A DNA stretch of 64,000 nt from Berberis thunbergii. Its lineage: Eukaryota > Streptophyta > Magnoliopsida > Ranunculales > Berberidaceae. A program made the translations under genes and the position numbers. The notes below the pieces were generated by a model. It saw only the letters and a list, made by a program, of their open reading frames with translations. It did not search any database and was not told the DNA's origin. Positions within the stretch are counted from its first letter, which is position 1; each line of letters opens with the position of its first letter. Positions 34,353 to 52,293 of the stretch are shown piece by piece. The stretch spans positions 434,001 through 498,000 of the forward strand of contig QNQO01000544.1 of assembly GCA_003290165.1 (NCBI GenBank), given 5' to 3'.

Positions 34353-37300
34353 ATGGGTTGGGTGTGGAAGGACGAGGAGGAAGACGAGAAACCATCGAAT
34401 CGATGGGGCGTTAGTGGATATGTGGAAAAAGAAAACCCTAATTCGAGTGATCGATGTTTGACGAGGAAGGTGATTAGGTCCAAGTGCAGAACCGAAGAGG
34501 TGGAGCCTGGAAAATTCGTGAGGAAGTGCGAGAAGACAGAGGAGGTTCTCAGGGATTGCATTGGAAGGTAATTTCTTTGCTTCTTGATTGATTCTTTTCT
34601 CGTTTGGATTGGTTGGTTTGCTTATGTTTTAGTTATGTGTGTGTTTATATAGTTGGAAACAAACTGACTTGAAATGATTTTACCACCCAAAAGATTGGCA
34701 CAATTCAAGGTTACTTTAGTCTTTGGAGGCACCTACACTACACTGATGAATATATTTTATTTAAAACACTCAGTTCTAGAGTTAGTAGTTGGTGCTTACA
34801 AAATCGTTAAACTGCCTTGGAAAGCAAAATCAAACTAACAAACTTTCTAGTAAGTGATATATTCTTTCTGTATAAAGTCTATATCTTAAATATCCGTGTC
34901 AATAAAGCTAGTTATGTAGTACGGACACTGTGTCGTGTTAGACATGAGACAGAACACAAGAAATTTCAAGAAACACACACCGACATGCAAGACCTTCGAA
35001 TTGTTATACGCAGAAGCGTTTATACACACTGATTTGTTGTGCGTGGAAGTGAAAATCACACCTGGGACATCAATTTGTTGAGCGCTGAAGCGTGACACGT
35101 TTCAAAATGTGAAGTTAACAAAGCAAAACAATTAATTGCGGATCAAATAGATTTACATGGTTCGAAAATTTGCTTCAGATTAAAAACATATTACAAACTT
35201 TCTCCAACAAATTAAGTTTCTCAAAAAAAACTCAAATACAACACCAACACATTCAAATTGCAAATACTCTCAAACAAATTGGTTTATAAAAAAAACTCAA
35301 ATAGATACCCCAAACAAATACACAAATGGATTGTAGACCAATCAAAACCTCGGTCAAAACAATTGAAAACCCGACAAACAGACAATTGAAATCCGATAAA
35401 CAAACGAACAAACTAATTCAGATTTCTCAACTAACAAATTTCGGATTCAAAACTCAGGTTTTCCACATGGTTGGGTCTCATATCTCTCGAGGCTAAATTG
35501 GATTGAGAATTGATACAAAATGAGGGAGTGCCCAAACAAACAAAAGGAAATTCGACATACAAACGAAACATTTTGAATACCCTGAACTTTAAAACGAATT
35601 TCACATTTCACATGCTTGAAATTCAACTAAGGGACCTAGCCCCTATTTATAAACAAACTAAGGAGATTGGAGGCCACCGCTCTTCCTTGCTTCATCCCTA
35701 AGAAATTCAACAATAACGGCTATTTTCACTTGTTCAAATTGTTTTTTGTTTTTTTAAGGCGAGCAAGGTTTTTATTGGATCCCAAACCATTAAACACCGC
35801 TTGTGATTTCATCCGCCACAAGTCTACCAGCTGAGCTAATACTCTGTTGGTCTTTCTTCTTTAGTTCATCCTTAAGAAAGTCAAACTCAAAAAGTCAACA
35901 ATAGTTGCTATCTCACCACTTTTCAAACTGCTTTCTTCTTGCTTGATCCTTAAGCAAGCCAAAGCTTGTTGTAGAAGCTCTCATGAACTTTAAGCCAAGT
36001 CACTTGAGGACGCATTGGAAACTTCTACTATATTCCACTACCTTTTTTCATAGTTTTCAACATAATATATAGTTATTTAAAAAATGTAATGTAGTTATTA
36101 TCGTGGAATATAAGCAGTAAATCCATACTGTTTTGGTTCACACCAAGTAAAAATGTATACAATTAACAATAGAAATACCCATCACTCAACCTTAACTTCA
36201 AGCTTCAAAGTTGTAATTATATAGACATCCACAAAGGATTGCACGGGTACAGAAAGGCAAGCTTTTGAAAGCTATGGGCAGGATATGGCTTTAGAATAAT
36301 ATATTGAAATGTAGACACCATAAACCATTCATTAGTAAACCAAGTAATAGCAAACACCAAAGTTGTTTGAACATTCACTTGTTAAATAAAGCATCATAAA
36401 TCACGAACATGCACATCCATCCAATTTCACAAGTTATAACGCTTACAATAACAAAAGTCACAAGACCACGTTAGGGCTAGGTCGTACCCTTGCTATATCT
36501 TTTTGTTAGCTGTATCGTTATCCAATGTGGGTATGGTTGATTTTTTGGAGTATCGATGCTTATTAGTCCACAACCTACGCATTATCTTACGACTCAAAAA
36601 TACCTAATCACATATCCAAGGATACACAGACACATATACGTGCGTCATGTGACATGGACACTACACGCTGACTCGACAATTTTTGAAAATTAGGTCTCGG
36701 CGACACATCATATTTTTTCAATCAAATCATATGAAGATAAACAACAATTTATAAATAAAGAGTTCAAATGGAAAAGAGCACAAACTAGAAACAATGCATT
36801 CATCTCTCTATTGCAAGTAGGAAAAAAGTATAAAAGAACATGAAAGGATAATAGAGAAAAAAGAGGTATAAAAATGGATAAAAATATAACACTGTCGCAC
36901 GAGAAGAACAAAGTAAAGTAAAGAATTATAGGAGAGAAGAAGCAAAAGAGAGAAGAATAAGTAAAGATTAAGAAGAAGCATATTTAATGTTTATCAATTC
37001 AGATGGACTAACAGTCTTCAAATTAGGTGGTTATTTGAACTTACCTAAAAACAAAAAATAAAATAAAGTTGGTTGTCGAGTCTTGACTTTGTCCTGATCA
37101 AGCTTTGGGCATGTCGGAGGCGTGTTCGACAGATTGACCACGTTGACCATGTGTCTGACCCTATCGATACGTTGATCAGATACGTGTCAGAGGTGTGTCG
37201 AGCGAGTGTCGATATCGCCAAATTTTTTCATGCCCCGCTCATGGGGAAAATCCGCCCAACAACGAGATTTCCAACACCCAGCGCATGACATCCACGCAGG

Positions 37301-40183
37301 ACCACATTCTCACATAAAATTTCTCGAAACGAAATAAAAAATATAGATTTAACAAAATTGTTAATATACAACAATTCTAACGATCAAACTTGGTCCTCAA
37401 ATTCACATACTATAGCTAGTACATGCACAAAACTTCCCTTTTTGTTATTTTGAATACGTGTCGGATATGGGTAGGGCAAGTTTTTGAAGAGTGCGCATCC
37501 TTGCACATATCTTAAAGTCTATACTCATGAAGTTCATTCTTTTCCTTCTTTTAAAATTTATTACTGGAGAACCACTCGCTTTAAAGACAAAGTCTCTTAT
37601 ATTCGTTTGTTGTATCTTCAACATTGATGAAAATGGATTTTGATTGTTACTAATTTGTTTTACCATAATATTGGTTTCTTGTAAGATTGGGGGTTTGAAT
37701 TTAATGAGTTATCAATTTCTTAAACTATGGGGATCTGAAGTTACCTATTATGGTCAAGCTATGTTAAATTGTTCACACTATTTAGTAGCTGTACAACAAA
37801 ACAAAGTGATAACAGAAATCTTACAAGAGAAGAGGAAGAAAAAAGATTTAATTGCCAGTGATACTTCCTAGCTAGTATATACATATCATACTCTTGAAAC
37901 TCAAATACTTCGTAATGAAAAATGCAGTGGCAATACATCACCCAACGGAAGAAGCATGTACATTGAATTCGCTAATCAGGAACAGAGTCGAAAGTTAGGG
38001 AGTTGAAGAAGCTTCAAGCAAGTCTATTTGAAAAAGGCACTGTCCTCTTTCAATAGGAACCATTGTTTCTGCTGAGACATTTCCTTGTAAAGATGGTCAA
38101 GGAAAAATCAGCCGCCTCTCTTAGCAGGGTCCTAACCTTCAATAATCTGAAGAAAAAAATTGATGCGCCGTTGGATGAATAAGCTATGAGGCATAAAGTA
38201 ACCATCAGCACAGTAAATTTCTTTGCTCAAAAGTTTCCCAATTTCACAATAAGAAAAATACATAAAACTAGTCCATAAACCATGAGAAAATGATCAGTGG
38301 AATGGCAATGTATCACAACATATGATGATTTCCACCAGTGGGTGAAACAGGGAGAAAACTATGTGACCATGAACTAATATTCAGAGCATCAACTGGTGAA
38401 CAATTTGGGCTTATCCAACGGATTTCTAAGGGGCGTAGCATATTTGGCCTTCTAGCAAGGTGGCAATTCCTCCTGATGATGTTTTGGTAATTTTTATTAT
38501 AATATGGGAGTCCTTGTTAAACTCAGTAACCGAGGATTGTAGACTTGGTGGAGATTCTGTTCAAATCAACCTTTAATAAAATGAAGTTGGATTCAAATTT
38601 GAAGCTGCCTTGTGCCTGTGTTAACATACAACCAGTACGTGGTGATAGACATTCCAAGATTGGACAATGCCATTGGCAATCCCGTCAACTTGCTGTCAGG
38701 TGATCATGTTCCTTATTGACTATGGATCATTTAAGTTCCAAGAGGATCAGGGAATTTTCAAATATTTAACAATGGAAGATAAGGTTTTAATCTATGAAGC
38801 GGTGGATCACCCCAACAAATTACAATTATAGGAGATACTGAGCAGATACTGTGGAGGCAATATTCTCAGGGGCAAGTAGGAGGGGAGGAATGGTTATGTA
38901 GGATCAAAGTTTGATACAGAGCTGGGGAAGCTAATTTCATTCTTAAGAACTAATATTGATGTATTTGCTTTCAATATTAATGGCATCAAGGGATTCCTAG
39001 TTATTATGTCAGCTGTAGATTGAAAACAAAAAAAAGGAAGCGAACAGATTGCTCAGAAGGTTAGAAAAGTTTCACCGAAGTATTTGGATATTGTGAAGCA
39101 AGAGGAAGCCAGACTGCTTGAGGCCGGAATCAATGAAAGGCAGATATGCTTGAGTGGATTGCTAATATGGTGGCCGTGACCAAGAAAAAGGGGAAATTGT
39201 GAAACTTTACAAATCTATTCAAGGCTTTCCCCAAGGACAACTTTCCTATGCCTAGGATTGACAAGTTGGTGAACAGCAGAAATGGGTATGAGTGATGAGT
39301 TGTGTACATTTAGATTACAATCAAATAACTATTGTGCAGTTAAAACCGTATTATAACGTTGATATAACTCCGATATGAGCCGTTTCGTTATGACATTATC
39401 ACATTATGGTATCACAACTTCGATATAACAACGTTATATGGTCGTTATTGGGATAATATTTTTTTTTCCAGTAATGTCGTTTTAACATTTTGTTCTAATA
39501 CATAAAAATAATAAATTCACCCATTTCATTCTCGATCGAATCAGAACCCTAGACTCATAGGAAATAAGGATCAGAGCTCATTGTCGCTAATCAACAGAGA
39601 ACCAAACCTCGTTGTTTGACAAAGAACCAGAGAAGAAGGGAAAAAGATAGAGTTGATCGCACACTCTGTTGTGATCTCACTCTCATACGAAGGGAAAATG
39701 TTTTATTATTAATGTTTTTGTTGTTTTTTAATTTATTGTTATGAACATGATTTACTTTTGACTCTATAATACATTAATATTTGGTAGGGGTATACTTAAA
39801 AAATATATTCTGTTATATCCCGATATGTTCCGTTATAACCTATAACGTTGTTGGACCGTTATGGGTCAGTTATTCGTTTTAACTGCATAAGATAACTATG
39901 GAAGTTGAGGACTTTGAAAAACAAGATCTTACCAACCAAAGCGATACTTTATATACTAGCCGAGTACTACTAGTTCTAGTAGAACTCCATTTCCGAAATA
40001 GTTCTAGATGGAACATCGGAGTCAACAACAGACGACCTTCACAGTGTATATTCTCAATCCATATAAATCATATTTAATTGTCACTGCAAGTAGGATTCAG
40101 CAATTCCTTGGGGACAGACAAATAGGTTTAGAGAGCATGACCATGTGATCTGCAACTTTGATCTCCTTTACCTTATCCGGTGG

Positions 40184-40214
<31 letters not shown>

Positions 40215-40840
40215 TGCATTTTCTACCAACTTACAAAATATTGTCTTTAAGATTTGTATTTTTCTTTCTTTTTCCTTAATAATCTTGTACAGTTGTGAAG
40301 AACATGTTTCAGGTATTATTTTGAGGCACTCTGTTGCCTGTTACAGTTTCATCTGCTTGATTTTGGCGGCTACTGAGTACTGACATCCTCTAAACCTTTC
40401 TCATCCACTAACTTGATACTTCTATGCTGCTCTTTAGGCCTGTGGAAGTGTTGAAATCCAACACAGAATATACTGAAGATGATGTTACAAAGGAGATGGC
40501 TAAAGGGGCATTTTCCTCGGATGCGACTGTGTCCTCAGATCTGAGCATTGAACCGTTTAACTTCCCTGGGCTACGTAGTGATGTCGAATCTATTGAAAGG
40601 TCTGTATTTGGTAATCTTGATTCACTTGAAAGGTCTGTATTTGGTAGTCTCGATCGTTTCTTTGAAGCTGCTGAAGAGATGAAGAATGGGTTCTTCCAAA
40701 TCTTTGGTGCCCCGGACAGGATTGACAATGGATCTTCATCTTCTAAGCGCGAGATAGAGATTGAAGGCAGGGATGAGAAGGAAGCTCGTGGGAATGACAA
40801 TGATTATTCTGATTTCTCTAGCAAGATAAGAGAGGTTTGA
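34353..40840 (+). CDS. Mal d 1-associated protein (Fra a 1-associated protein) homologue, two exons
   Basis: Exons 34353-34567 and 40438-40840 join within an Arg codon (AG/G) to give 205 residues. The start MGWVWKDEEED is the conserved N-terminus of plant Mal d 1-associated proteins; an ATG 18 bp upstream is in frame but outside the family pattern. The conserved core is CRTEEVEPGKFVRKCEKTEE followed by LRDCIGRP and YTEDDVT. Exon 2 carries FNFPGLRSDVESIERSVFG and a second copy of the ERSVFG motif shortly after, then a helix FFEAAEEMKNGFF and an acidic tail. These small soluble proteins were named for binding a PR-10 allergen; their cellular role is not established. The 5.87-kb intron is long and TE-filled. 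The frame is undamaged. Confidence 0.9.
38880..39290 (+). pseudogene. Ty3/gypsy reverse transcriptase remnant
   Basis: In shifting plus-strand frames the sequence reads LISFLRTNIDVFAF, then a QIAQKV.KVSPKYLDIVKQEEARLLEAG-like helix, and finally KAFPKDNFPMPRIDKLV. This is the usual entry into the gypsy RT domain (FA(W/F), EV.KLL.AGFI, CPKD.FPLPRID). Stops and frame changes abound and the catalytic YVDD region is missing. Confidence 0.65.
39333..39891. mobile_element. MITE with 8-bp target duplication
   Basis: The ends TGTGCAGTTAAAAC and GTTTTAACTGCATAAG are inverted repeats. ATAACTAT flanks both sides (39325-39332, 39892-39899). Subterminal ATAACG/CGTTAT motifs are repeated. The 8-bp duplication suggests hAT. 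No coding sequence. Confidence 0.8.
40184..40213 (+). repeat. (ATT)n microsatellite
   Basis: Ten uninterrupted ATT units in the intron, about 225 bp before the acceptor of exon 2. Confidence 0.95.
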
Positions 40841-41370
40841 ATGGTGGTCTAGAGCAAACCAAGGTCGAGTCTGGTAGGTTTGAGTTGTTGCTGAGGAAGC
40901 TGAATTTGTAGTTCTTGTTAGTAGTGTTTTGTTGCACCATACTTGCATATTAGTATATGTCATAGAGCCAGATGTTTTGTGTTCAATTCTCTTGTTCCAA
41001 GTGTTTCAGACACAAATTATATGATAAGAGTGGCCTAGGAGAATATTGTGATCGGCATAAATTGTAGTTGGTGCATGTCCAATCCTGTCGTGTTTTCCTT
41101 GTGCATTTGGATGTCATGCCTTCATCCATATATACAGAAGGCATTTTTAGTGCCTGTCCCTCTCACATTCAATAATGAAACGAGGTACTCTGCTTCTTGT
41201 GTACTTCGGATACCATTGCAGGCCACTGGTCCTGCCATGTAGATGATTCTTGGAATCTTGGATATTTAGACAAGTCAAGACACCTATATTTCGTTTTGTG
41301 GATGCAAAAAATAGGATAAATGATTGTCCCACCTAGATGGCAAGTTGTGGATTTGTTTCCTTTCAAATAT

Positions 41371-41521
41371 GAGCGAGGCTACCTGTCGAGGAAGCCAGCA
41401 AGGAAATCAGTGAGGGAGGAATCGTCCATCCCCTTCGGATGCATGCATGAAATCAGATGGCACGAATTCTGAGGGGATGGGCGGCCCCCCCTGCTGATTT
41501 CGTTGACATTTGGAATTGCTG
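41371..41521. mobile_element. 151-bp Mutator-like MITE of the snap-back family
   Basis: TTCAAATAT flanks both sides exactly (41362-41370 and 41522-41530), a 9-bp duplication. The ends are GAGCGAGGCTACCTGTCG and, read on the minus strand, CAGCAATTCCAAATGTCAAC, two degraded versions of the family terminus. The palindrome is weaker than in the sister copies. Confidence 0.8.
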
Positions 41522-41643
41522 TTCAAATATTGTTATCCTCATTATGCGCAGGAGAATCAATAGGTTGATTTGACATTATTCAGCGTCCTTGGTTGAGATT
41601 CTTGAGAATGGGATCAGGAATGAATATCATGATATTATAAACA

Positions 41644-41828
41644 AGAGGGAAAGGGCGAGAAAACGTGCGAGGGAAATGACGTGGTGAGGTGAAAGTCGTT
41701 CATTTTTTTCGAGATGCGTACGTTGACTTTTCTTATACGAATTTCGAGAAAAATGAACGGTTTTCATCTCGCCACATCATTTTCCTCGCTCGTTTTCTCG
41801 CCCTTTCCCTCGACATTTAGAATCATCA
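41644..41828. mobile_element. Snap-back Mutator-like MITE, left terminus truncated
   Basis: Arms GAGGGAAAGGGCGAGAAAAC and the complement GTTTTCTCGCCCTTTCCCTC, with TATAAACA on both flanks (41636-41643, 41829-41836). The right end CGACATTTAGAATCATC carries the family terminus. The left one has lost about 18 bp. Confidence 0.75.
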
Positions 41829-41839
41829 TATAAACAAAC

Positions 41840-43447
41840 AGAAAGAAGTATCCAAGAAGTGGAGACGGAGAGACATGCATGTCAGGTCAACAACAGTAGT
41901 TCAGTTTTCTTCTTAGACATGGTGGAGAATTTATGCTCCATTTATTTATTATATGTTTTTAGAGAGAGCACCAAAATCATGACCATCACCATGCACTATA
42001 CTCATGATACAAAAATAAAATAAATAAAGGACCAGGTATAATAATGGCCTGCAACCACGATGATAAATAATGAGCATAGACCCTTGACAGGTACAACACC
42101 ACATAAAGAGTAATGCTAGGGTGTTTGGTGCACTACCGTAGATCTGCATTACAACTCCTATCTCGATGCAGATTTATGGTGTTTGGTAGCACCAGACACA
42201 CAATCAGGCACCCTAGAACTAGCCCCACATAAAAGAAGCATAACTAGTGTAAGCTGTGGATATATTTATTTTTTTTCTGTTAAAGGAATATGATCTTATA
42301 TACAATATGGATAATTAGCACATTTTTATATTCGCTTTTTATATTTCGAATCTAAATAAGGTTTGAGATGGAAGCTCTAAAGATGTCCATTTCGAAAGAG
42401 AGGACAATCTTTGAGATTAGTTCTTTCGTGGAGTTTCCATTTACTTAAGACTTGTTCTAACATTTGTATTTTTATTTATTCTATGAGACTGTGTGATGTG
42501 TTGTTATTATGCTAATGATATCCAATTAACTGGACAATGAAGAACAAAAGTTTGCTTTTAGGCAGTCTGGCATGGGCCGGCGAAACTTGCGGAGTCCCAT
42601 GATTATCTTGTATAATATATATTCACAACACTGAGTACAACTAAAAACCAAGTCAAAACCGCGTTCTCGTCCAACTATAATTTATAGATTATAGTCTATT
42701 CCAATCTGCTATAATTAGATAATACAGTGATTATCCCTATTATTCTAAAGAAAATATGCAATCACATTTTCCAGGAGCCAACTTTGTCAAATGATTTGGC
42801 TATTCATCAGTGGTGCAGAGAATCATATTTCATATATGACCACGATTCAAACCTAATAGGGATTTGGACGCTAACAGAGCTTGCAACTTGAATGGTTGCT
42901 TTGACATTTAACTTAGGTTTTATTGATTTTAAACGCCTCTTGCTTTCAATATTATACGTGGTTGGTGACAGACACTAATGTAAGTAAAATCACTAGATCA
43001 CTTCAGAAAACAATGTTGAATGGTGCGAATTATGGTATGTTTGCTTCTAAAGTATTTCTTAACTCACTCCAACTAGTTCAATCAACAGTAATCTTGCTTT
43101 GATTTAAAGATGAAAGGATGCTAGACTAATTCAATTAGAGACCCCTTCAATTAATATTGTGAATGGGTTTGAACATATGGCAGCTAGGTGATCTAGCCTT
43201 TCCTACCTCTTCCAATCCAATGATATCATTATTAGGGTATCTAACCCCATTGATCTCTCTCATAGTTCAAACCTAACATCAGTTTGAGTAATATCATGTC
43301 ACCTCAAAGAATGCTGTATCCCATAATTTCTTACCATTATGCCCAATTGTCTTTGTTTGACACAATCTACCTTGAGAAAGAAAACCTACAAAGACAAGAA
43401 TGCTCACTTTTTATCCACAACAACAACTACGAATAACATTGCTAAAA
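41840..43447. other. Intergenic DNA, no gene seen
   Basis: A possible tiny MITE lies at about 42119-42224 (CTAGGGTGTTTGGTGCAC to GGCACCCTAG). The rest is AT-rich with no open frame I can support. Confidence 0.45.
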
Positions 43448-43638
43448 GGGAAATTCTAAATGTCGAGGGAAAGAGCGAGGAAACCAGCGAGGTAAACGAG
43501 GTGGCGGGGGGTGAACCGTTCACCCCCCTCGAGATGCTTTCCGCACGCGCATCTCGAGGGGGGTGAACGGTTCACCCCCCGCCACCTCGTTTACCTCGCT
43601 GGTTTCCTCGCCCTTTCCCTCGACACATAGAAAAGCTT
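43448..43638. mobile_element. Near-perfect snap-back Mutator-like MITE
   Basis: Arms of about 85 bp pair almost perfectly, from TTCTAAATGTCGAGGGAAAG to CTTTCCCTCGACACATAGAA, around a short loop TTTCCGCACGC. Within each arm GGGGGTGAAC-C-GTTCACCCCC is a palindrome of its own. I found no target duplication here, so the outer limits are inferred from the sister copies. Confidence 0.75.
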
Positions 43639-43989
43639 TCCGCCGGTGCTCACCAAACAATTCAACCTGATGTAAAGTCGACGGCTTGAAATACATCCTA
43701 ATGCTTGTGTAACTTAATTTGTCATGAATGTACGATTGTGATGCGCTCCATACGACTCCCATGAATTGAAAAACGAAAATGCTAGGAAATTATGTTTTTG
43801 TAATCATGGTGATGTAGCGTGATTTTGAAAGAATGAAGTGTTTGTGTATCTTGAGGTCGTAAAAAACTTCTTCTAACGATGCCACATCATTATGATTATA
43901 TAAATCATAATCTTTTAAAAATTACTAAATATAATTGCTCAGTGACCAAACTAAAACGGCCGGTTGGGTAGTGGGATTTATTAGCTAAA

Positions 43990-44812
43990 CCGCCTATTAC
44001 GAGTAAAACATCCTTTCCTTATTTACCTGAAAACGCGTTTTCTTGTATTTTCATCCAAACTGAAAACAATAAAATAATAAAAAATATCTTTCTCTCTCTC
44101 ACCAACGGCACGGCGTCCGCCCGACGTTAGTTTGAATATTAAAAGACGGAGATGAGACATTAGCAAGAGAGACAAACAGCGAGAGGAACTCAAAAGTCGC
44201 TGCTTGGTCTATCTGAGCTCAGACTGACCTGGTAAACACGAGCAAACTCTCACCTTCCAGGTCCTTTCCTCTATTTCCTGACCTTCTCTACTACTTGTAG
44301 GCTTTCAAATCATTCAATTTGGTCTAGACTAGAGTTGTTCACTCTGGTGGCTTTGATGGTTTCATGGTGTTTTTATTGATTCTGAGATAATGGGTTTTTT
44401 TATTTTGGAGTTTGAGGAATGGGTTGGTTTTTATTAGTGGTGTGAACTTTAAAGGAAGCGTTTTTTCGGGTTGTTAGGTTTTATCTATAAGCTGATTTGG
44501 GTGTTTGTTTGTTTCCACGTTTGTAAGATCATCAGTTAGACCCTAGTATTGTAAATTTTCTGTCTTAGATCCTCAGTATTGTAAATGTTCTGACTTTGTG
44601 TTTAATTGTTTGATCAAACTCTGTTTGACTTGAAAATTTGGCATGGATTGAGTTCAAGAGATTATAAAGATCCGTTTTTGGATTTGGGACTGTTAGTTTG
44701 TGATTAGATTAATTGATGGGTTGGTGTGTAATTGAGGAGAATTAGTCCTTAGTGGGGTGTGTGAGATTGGATTTTAATGTTTTAGGAGGAGATTGAGATT
44801 GAGTGAATTAAG
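43990..44812 (+). promoter_or_regulatory. Promoter and 5' leader region of the CPK gene
   Basis: A TC-rich tract (TCTTTCTCTCTCTCACC, about 44087) is followed by a leader-like stretch and a donor-like CTG/GTAAAC at about 44232. The DNA from there to 44812 is T-rich and intron-like, suggesting a 5' UTR intron. No TATA box that I would defend. Confidence 0.35.
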
Positions 44813-50459
<5,647 letters not shown>

Positions 50460-51424
50460 AGTAGACAGTGGTGCTGTCTATTTCTTTGTTCCTTTTATCT
50501 TTCTTTTTTTACCCTTTATTTGATTATAGTTTTGACATTGAATAGAAGTTGTAAAGATCGGCCAGTGCTCACAGATACAGAAACTTGTTCCTTTTCAGTT
50601 TCTCCTCTTGAATATAAATTCAATCGATGAATTTTGAATTGCTACTTGAACAGCCGTTATTGTGTGTTGTTTATAGAAAAGTAAGAGAAATTGATTGAAA
50701 TAGAGTTCTATATGCCTTCAGTTAAAATCTCTGTGAAAATCTTACTAGAAAACTCCACAATTAAAGCTTCATTTCCCAGCCAACAAAAGACACCAATTTT
50801 CAACATTCCAATATACAAATTAAACTTCAGTTTTGCGTTCCACATCTAGATGATGTCCAGATTATCAAATTTAGACTTGTTGGATTAAATTTGTTTTGAC
50901 CGATATAAACTTGTTCCGTAGACCCAATATTAATACATTTTAAATGTAGAAGATGCAGATAAAATCCTACTTTTTATGATTTAGATTCATTTACTTAATT
51001 TAAATTAATCGATGAACCATGTAGACATGAAAATATATATGAAATATTGTCCAATTCATTCACATAGTTTTCCCATTCACTCATGTTTCCAAATGTATCT
51101 ATCATTTATAGACATCGTTATCTCACAATTCATTGGTTTAGATGAATGCCACAACATTTTTTATTTTGAACCTCTCTTTTTGCACGATGGAATATGATTT
51201 CCCAATCTTCAATTGTTAGATTTTAGATCAAAGAAGGATAAACAAATTTAAAAGCCTCTGGTGAGTTTTATAATAGAGGAAAGAAAGAAATTATATGAAT
51301 TTATAGGGAAGTTGATGTAAGTTGTCAGGAAAAACCCTGATTGACTGACTTGTAGGTGAAACTATCCATCCGCTTCCAATTCCTAGCTAAATTGTAGATA
51401 ATCCTCCTTCAGTCTCTAATAACC
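50460..51424. other. 3' region of the CPK gene and intergenic DNA
   Basis: The first ~170 bp are probably CPK 3' UTR (AATATAAATTCAA near 50612 could serve polyadenylation). No further gene or repeat seen. Confidence 0.45.
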
Positions 51425-51432
51425 ATAATTTA

Positions 51433-51992
51433 TAGGGGTGGGCAAAAACCGATTTAAATTCGGTAAATCGACCGAACCGATTTTCAAATTCGGTTCGGTA
51501 ACCGAACCGAAATATGAGTAGAGATAAAATAATTTAAACCGAACCGAACCGATTATAAACGGTTCAAAATCGGTTTGCGATTTTGAACCGACCGATTTAT
51601 AACCGAACCGACCGATTAATTAAATATATATAAATAACTAAATAAAAAGTAGGTGTCAATACTTGATTAGTGCAACAAATGCATTGCAATACACCCTGTT
51701 GCAATAAATCACCCCATTCTCTCAAAGTTTTCAATTTTGGGCTAAAAATTGAGTCTATAAAAAATTGGACCTGTAAAAAAATTGGATATGTTTTAATGAA
51801 AGTCTTTCAAATGCTTGAGCCTGAAATTTTGGTCCAACAGAACCGAACCGATCCGAAATTCGGTTCAACCGAATTCATCAGTTTACAAATACAAAATTCG
51901 GTTTCAGTTTGGGTTTTGGACAAACCGAATTAAATCGGTTCGAAATCGGTTTGGGGCTCAAAACCGAACCGAACCGACATTGCCCACCCCTA
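51433..51992. mobile_element. hAT-type MITE rich in CCGAACCGA motifs
   Basis: The ends TAGGGGTGGGCAA and TTGCCCACCCCTA are perfect inverted repeats. ATAATTTA flanks both sides (51425-51432, 51993-52000), an 8-bp hAT duplication. The subterminal zones are arrays of AACCGA and TCGGTT. No coding sequence. Confidence 0.9.
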
Positions 51993-52293
51993 ATAATTTA
52001 GACCTTGTTCTTTGATGTTATATTTTTATAATTATATATTATATTACTCATCAGTGAACCATTTCTAAATTATCCTTTCAAGTTGGCGTGCCTAATTGTA
52101 CACTATTTCCCTTATGTATAATAAGGTAATTTCGACATTGCCACTATGAATCCCTTGCAGCGCATGAGTCATCTATATAAGCTTAAGCTTTTAGAAAAAG
52201 TTTGCAATTTAACAACATATGGTTGTAATATGCCCCATACAACTTACACAAGATCTGACCCCACATACTAAATTTGTTGTCAATGGAGTAAGT

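Larger units (their letters stand above)
34568..40437 (+). other. Intron of the Mal d 1-associated protein gene
   Basis: A 5.87-kb intron with GTAATT donor and CTCTTTAG acceptor. It holds a gypsy RT remnant (38880-39290), a hAT-size MITE (39333-39891) and an ATT microsatellite close to the acceptor. The stretches at 35100-35700 and 36600-37250 are TE-like non-coding DNA that I cannot classify. Confidence 0.75.

Noticed and set aside
42119..42224. MITE with CTAGGGTG/CACCCTAG ends
   Set aside because: Short arms and no clear target duplication; mentioned only as a possibility.
43339..43762. Two overlapping antisense proteins
   Set aside because: Both are by-products of a near-perfect palindrome in a MITE.
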